Shown: positions 59,763 through 64,000 of the stretch, in pieces
Layout: each line of letters begins with the position of its first letter
Numbering within the stretch: the stretch's first letter is position 1
Assembly: GCF_025698545.1 (NCBI RefSeq)
Contig: NC_068571.1
Location: 39,961,733-40,025,732 of the forward strand
Origin: Gossypium raimondii
Lineage: Eukaryota; Streptophyta; Magnoliopsida; Malvales; Malvaceae
Direction of reading: 5' to 3'
Length of the DNA stretch: 64,000 nt
Program-made: the position numbers and the translations under genes
Notes under the pieces: generated by a model
Seen by the model: only the letters and a program-made list of their open reading frames with translations
Told to the model about the DNA's origin: nothing
Database searches by the model: none

Positions 59763-61170
59763 ATAAATATAAGAAGGGTGTCTTAATATTAAAGATTAAA
59801 GTTAAAATTAAAACTAGGAAATAGAAATTAAAAAAATAAATTTATGAAAATCAATATATTGAAAGCCTAGTCAAAGGTAAAACCCCAGTTTTGATTTATA
59901 GGTTTAATCATTGATGCAAAGGTGAATTTTAATATTCTATGATAAATTGGTTATAGTTATCGATGAACGCTTTGGCGATTAATCTCTTATTATCTTTTTG
60001 ATAACCAAGGCAAACATCATTAATTATTTTCTTTATTGATAAATAACCTTATAAAGAGCACCTAGAATTTAAGTTATCAATAGCATATTAAGAATGATGG
60101 ACACCCAATTTTACCCAACAAATACACAAACACGATTTATTTAGACTAGATCATATATACACAAAACATGTATTGCATAAATAGCTTATACCCAATCATG
60201 CTATTCATCACAAATATGAAATTGACAAAGCAAATATTGTAAGTCATCGAATCTGAGCTCTATGTTCAACAAACTTGAATATTTTTAATTAAAATAAAAA
60301 AAATATATAAATCCCAAAGAATGAGGAAAATATTAAGGACAAATTAGATCCATAAACTTGAAGAATCAAAGCTTCAAAAATATTTTAGTCACTAATTTAA
60401 ACATTAAAATTTATCAATAACCAACATATGCAACATTCTTATTTATTAAGAATATTTTAAACTATATAAAATGGTATTTAACATATGGTTGAGATTTACT
60501 TGCACAAGTGAAGAAATTATACCAAACCAATTATTTTTAAAAGTAATAATAAACTTTATTAGAAAAATATTGACATATTTATAAGATGATTGTTATTTTT
60601 AATTATAATTGTTTTTCATAAATTAATTTCTCTTTCATATTACAATTCATAAAATTATTTTGGTTATCTTTATAATAAATTTTTATTGTTTTTGTTGATT
60701 ATAAGTGTTTTTATAAATTAATTTATTTGTTAATACAGATTTTTATAATAAAATATTAACATATTTATTTACTATAATTATTTTAATGTAATATTTTTAA
60801 ATTTAATAATAAAATATATATTTTATATATTACTATCGATTATAAATACTACTAGTATTGTTAATTTTTATATTAAGATTAAGATTAAGATTAAATTTAG
60901 ATTTATTTTATTTTTTAAAATAATTATATTTATAAACACTATTAACTCGTGTATATATATATATATATAACAAAATAAAAGAAAAGGAGATTGGTGTATT
61001 AAAAACGAGATAAGGCATGTACATAATAAAAATTTAATATATTGATTATAATAATAACATGTTAAATGTTTAAAATTGAAGAAACTAAATTTATTAAAAA
61101 GGAAGAAGCAAATCCTATAATAAGTATTGCATGCTTTTAGGAGAAGTAATCTTATTGAAAAAAAATAGGA
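59763..61170. other. Very AT-rich spacer with simple repeats
   Basis: ATTAAG is repeated at about 60874-60893 and a TA run lies at about 60951-60968. Open frames here are AT-rich artefacts. No gene. Confidence 0.5.
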
Positions 61171-61179
61171 TTTAAAGTA

Positions 61180-61650
61180 AATCACTTAATTTTGAAAAGT
61201 TTTAAAATAGTTATTGAATTATTCAAAATTTTTTATTCAAGTTATTAAACTGTTAAAATCGTTGTTATATGGTCTTCTCTGTTTGCACTACTTGTACTAA
61301 TCGAAAACTCTCTTTCTACTTCTCTTTTACAGTTTAGTTTTTTTTTATGAAACAATTTTGAATATTACAAATCTGTAAACCAAAATCCAAATAGTTTTTT
61401 TTATTCAATCTTCGATACTGGTCGTTAGATTGACTTGAATTTAAGATATGTTCTACTTGTTGATGGGTATTGGTCCATTATATCTGTCATCGAATTGTTG
61501 CTTAGACCTCACTAACTAAATTAAAAAAAAAATTAATATCCCAATAAATTAAATAACAACTTTTAATATTTTAATAATTTAAATAAAAACTTTCAAATAA
61601 TTTAATAATTATTTTATAACTTTTTAAAATTGAGTTACCAATATATAAAT
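61180..61650. mobile_element. Inverted-repeat MITE in the mS34-like gene's upstream region
   Basis: The left arm (about 61180-61265) and right arm (about 61560-61650) are complementary: TTAATTTTGAAAAGTTTTAAAA on the left pairs with TTTATAACTTTTTAAAATTGAG on the right, and TTCAAAATTTTTTATTCAAG pairs with TTTAAATAAAAACTTTCAAA. It ends about 230 bp before the start codon. Ends are approximate. Confidence 0.6.
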
Positions 61651-61740
61651 TTACTACTAGCTTAGTTGCCGGATGAAATTCACCCTTCAAAAAAGAAATC
61701 TTACATACCAATAAGCGAATGCCTCTTCTAACAGTAATAA

Positions 61741-61754
61741 AAACGACACCGTTT
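61741..61754 (+). promoter_or_regulatory. AAACGACACCGTTT element upstream of the mS34-like gene
   Basis: A near-palindrome about 130 bp before the ATG that resembles the AAACGGCGTCGTTTT element in the two related LTRs. No TATA box is obvious nearby. Role inferred. Confidence 0.35.
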
Positions 61755-61880
61755 GAGAATGCTCTTCTCCAACTCATTTTTTTGTACTTGAGAAAACACG
61801 CCTCATCTCCTTTCTTTCCCTTCCCCAGTCGCCCTTTACTAATATAGAGTAAAGAACAGAAACCAAAGCAAAACCCAAAA

Positions 61881-63774
61881 ATGGCGACGGCACTCGCAAA
61901 CAGAGCTGCCCAAAATCAAACTACTGGGCTATTGAGACTCTCCTTCAACTTCTTCAGAAACCTCTCAACTGCGACTTCGACAGAAAGCCCTGGCGCCTCC
62001 TCTACAGCTTCCAAAAAGCCCAAGAGAAAAAAGAAGAAGAACCTCTTCGAGGTAGCTCAGTTCTTACCCAACTGGGGGCTTGGTTACCACATGGCCAAAA
62101 CTCATTGGACTGATGTTTCATATCAGATCACCAAGATCAATCTTTATAAGGTCCTCTCTTTCTCACTCAATTACTCCTCCAAGGAAAAAAACAAGAAAGA
62201 AATTTCGGGTTGGTTTTCTAAAAGTGATTCATTTATATCTAAAAGGAATGATTTTTGAACCATTGGTGTTTTGTTTTTACTGAGATATGTGAAGAGCTGA
62301 TGGGGTTAAATGGTTCTATCCGGTGTTCTGAGCACAATGTATTGGTTTTTTTAATAATAAAGTTGTTGACAAAAAAAAAACTATGGGTTTAGTTGATTAT
62401 GCAATTCTTACTATTGTTGGTCTGTTCTTAGGGTTTATTTGGTTTGTGCTTGTTTGCAGGATGGAAGGCATGGCAAGGCATGGGGAGTGGTCCACAAAGA
62501 CGGTTAGTAACTCATATAAATAGTTTATTTTGCTACATGGAGTAAGATATTGGTTTGAATTTTAGGACTTAAGCTTTTGGTATTGTTATGCTCATTATTG
62601 GTGTCACTTAATGTTGGTGATATTTTCCATTTCGATTAAAAAGATGCTTGGTATTTTATTGCCTATCTCAGTGCTCAGTGCATCCTTAACTATTGTTGAA
62701 TAAGTTTATAATTTTCTCTTCGAGTCTCACTCCTGCTGTATTTTGATATTTACTTTTTTGGTAGTTTATGAATTTTAGTCCGTCTCACTTCTGATCCATG
62801 GCTGGAGAAACACTGATTTTGCACTGAATTAGGAGCAGCATAAATGAATACTGATTAGCTTGGGGAAGAGAGAGGCAGAACAGTGAGCTGAATAATGTTG
62901 AACATGTCGAAAAATGACTTAAGAGTGTTGCAGAAAGCAACAAAAAATTCTGTAGGTTGGGAGGTGCATCTGTGTACTTAGAAGACACTAATTCATTAAG
63001 AAAACAAAAAAGTTACTGAAACTTAAACATTGTGCCAAATATTGGCTAAGATCATTGACTGAAAGACAAGTGGAGTGGCAAAGGACATGTGTTCAAGTCT
63101 TTAGTTGACTCCAGTCTCGGGTTCGCTATTTGTACAACCCCCACCCCCCACCCCCTATCCCTTATCAATATATATATAATGGGCTAAGATCAGAAGAGGT
63201 CAATTATATGGTTCATTGCTGCTTTAAAGATCAAGATGATTGCTACAGCTAGGCAATCTTAATGTCAATGTAGAAGGTAGGAAATGGTATAGTTTGTGTA
63301 GAAGAGAGTTCAAAGGAGACTAGATTCTGATAGATGCTTCTTGTTTATGGTTAAAAACCACTGATGTTATTTGTCGAAATGGGTGTAACGAGATTGAATG
63401 GGCTATCATACAGTGTGTTGCTATACTTGATGACCATTTGCAATGTCCTAGACCCATGTTAGAAAAATGGTAATTCCTGGACTGATTTAACTACTGCGAT
63501 GATAACTCTGGAAGAATAGATGTTATTTCTGCATTTGACGGTTTTTGCTATCTGATTAGATTTCTCTATCTGCAATTAACTGTTAAATGTGGTTTAGTTG
63601 ATATTATTGATGCCTAATGCAGGTGCTGCAGCTGCAGATGCTCCCAAAAAAATAAGTGGAGTTCACAAACGCTGTTGGAGATACATTCCGCATCTGTCCA
63701 AACCTAGAGATACCGCACCAACCTTGATGAAACCAACAGAAAATGCCCCAAAGGCTGAATCTGAACTAGCTTGA
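61881..63774 (+). CDS. Mitochondrial ribosomal small-subunit protein mS34-like, 154 aa
   Basis: Three exons: 61881-62150, 62460-62502, 63623-63774 (465 bp with stop, frame closed). The N-terminus (MATALANRAAQ, then LRLSFNFFRNLSTATS) is basic, without acidic residues, and rich in S/T/A, a typical mitochondrial targeting peptide of about 35-45 residues. A lysine-rich KKPKRKKKKN stretch follows, then the conserved core NLFEVAQFLPNWGLGYHMAK, HWTDVSYQITKINLYK, DGRHGKAWGVVHKDG and KKISGVHKRCWRYIP. I associate this core with plant proteins annotated as '28S ribosomal S34' (mS34), a structural subunit of the mitoribosome. The first intron's donor is GTCCTC, weak, but the exon join is supported by the core motif. 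Reading through instead gives a 125-residue frame ending at 62258. No symbol is given because the plant name is not settled. Confidence 0.85.
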
Positions 63775-64000
63775 TGCATTGCCGTAAATTATAGATGCTG
63801 GTAACATGATTTTGCATTGTTGGCTCATCCTTTGCAGTCAGTAGGCATGTTGTTATTTTCAGATTTGGTAGGGCTTTACGGTTCATTTCTCAATCCACTT
63901 GATCTTTCACGCACCAACAACTTTGTGCTTTAAACCTACTCAACTTTTACTGGCACAAAGATAAATCCATAGTCAGACCTAAAAGTTTTGTGAACGAGTT
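63775..64000. other. 3' flank of the mS34-like gene
   Basis: Presumed 3' untranslated region and downstream DNA; nothing else recognised. Confidence 0.4.

Overview
This is plant nuclear DNA from a eudicot. It is strongly AT-rich, with long transposon-filled spacers, GT-AG introns and plant-specific gene families. The LTR families, and a gag fragment that resembles Gypsy elements I associate with cotton, suggest Malvaceae, probably Gossypium. That placement is inference and was not tested by a search.

Six genes are supported. (1) A 124-residue unexon-split protein of the plant 'josephin-like' small-protein type, minus strand, 2308-2682. (2) A single-exon OCTOPUS-like (DUF740) gene, plus, 26089-27828. 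(3) A six-exon calmodulin-binding receptor-like cytoplasmic kinase of the CRCK type, plus, 28763-32234. (4) A three-exon POP5 subunit of RNase P/MRP, minus, 37117-38480. (5) A nine-exon mitochondrial uncoupling protein closest to UCP2, minus, 42360-45882. (6) A three-exon mitochondrial ribosomal mS34-like protein, plus, 61881-63774. All exon models close in frame. From memory, the Arabidopsis homologues of genes 2, 3 and 5 lie close together on chromosome 5, so 26-46 kb looks like a conserved syntenic core. The genes serve separate housekeeping or signalling roles; there is no operon-like unit.

Most of the rest is transposon-derived. The left 24 kb holds an LTR end, a solo LTR (4308-7284), a broken internally deleted copy of the thiamine gene THIC (8956-10010), a LINE-type insertion with target duplications (10451-11761), a decayed Copia element with LTR (12096 to about 14880), LINE reverse-transcriptase remnants, and a Mutator-type MITE with a 9-bp target duplication (16561-17048). 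A 1.5-kb inverted repeat lies just upstream of the OCTOPUS-like gene. Between genes 3 and 4 is a Gypsy 5' LTR followed by a decayed primer-binding site but no internal domain. Several MITEs flank genes 4 and 5.

The most striking structure is at 50.0-59.0 kb. A decayed gag reading frame is split by a solo LTR (50456-58789, duplication CTTAC), and that LTR itself contains three further solo LTRs, each with its own 5-bp target duplication (CTTAG, ACTTA, AAGAA). Removing the insertions restores the older sequences, so the order of events can be read directly. I found no CRISPR array, rRNA or tRNA gene, and no convincing undescribed protein system.
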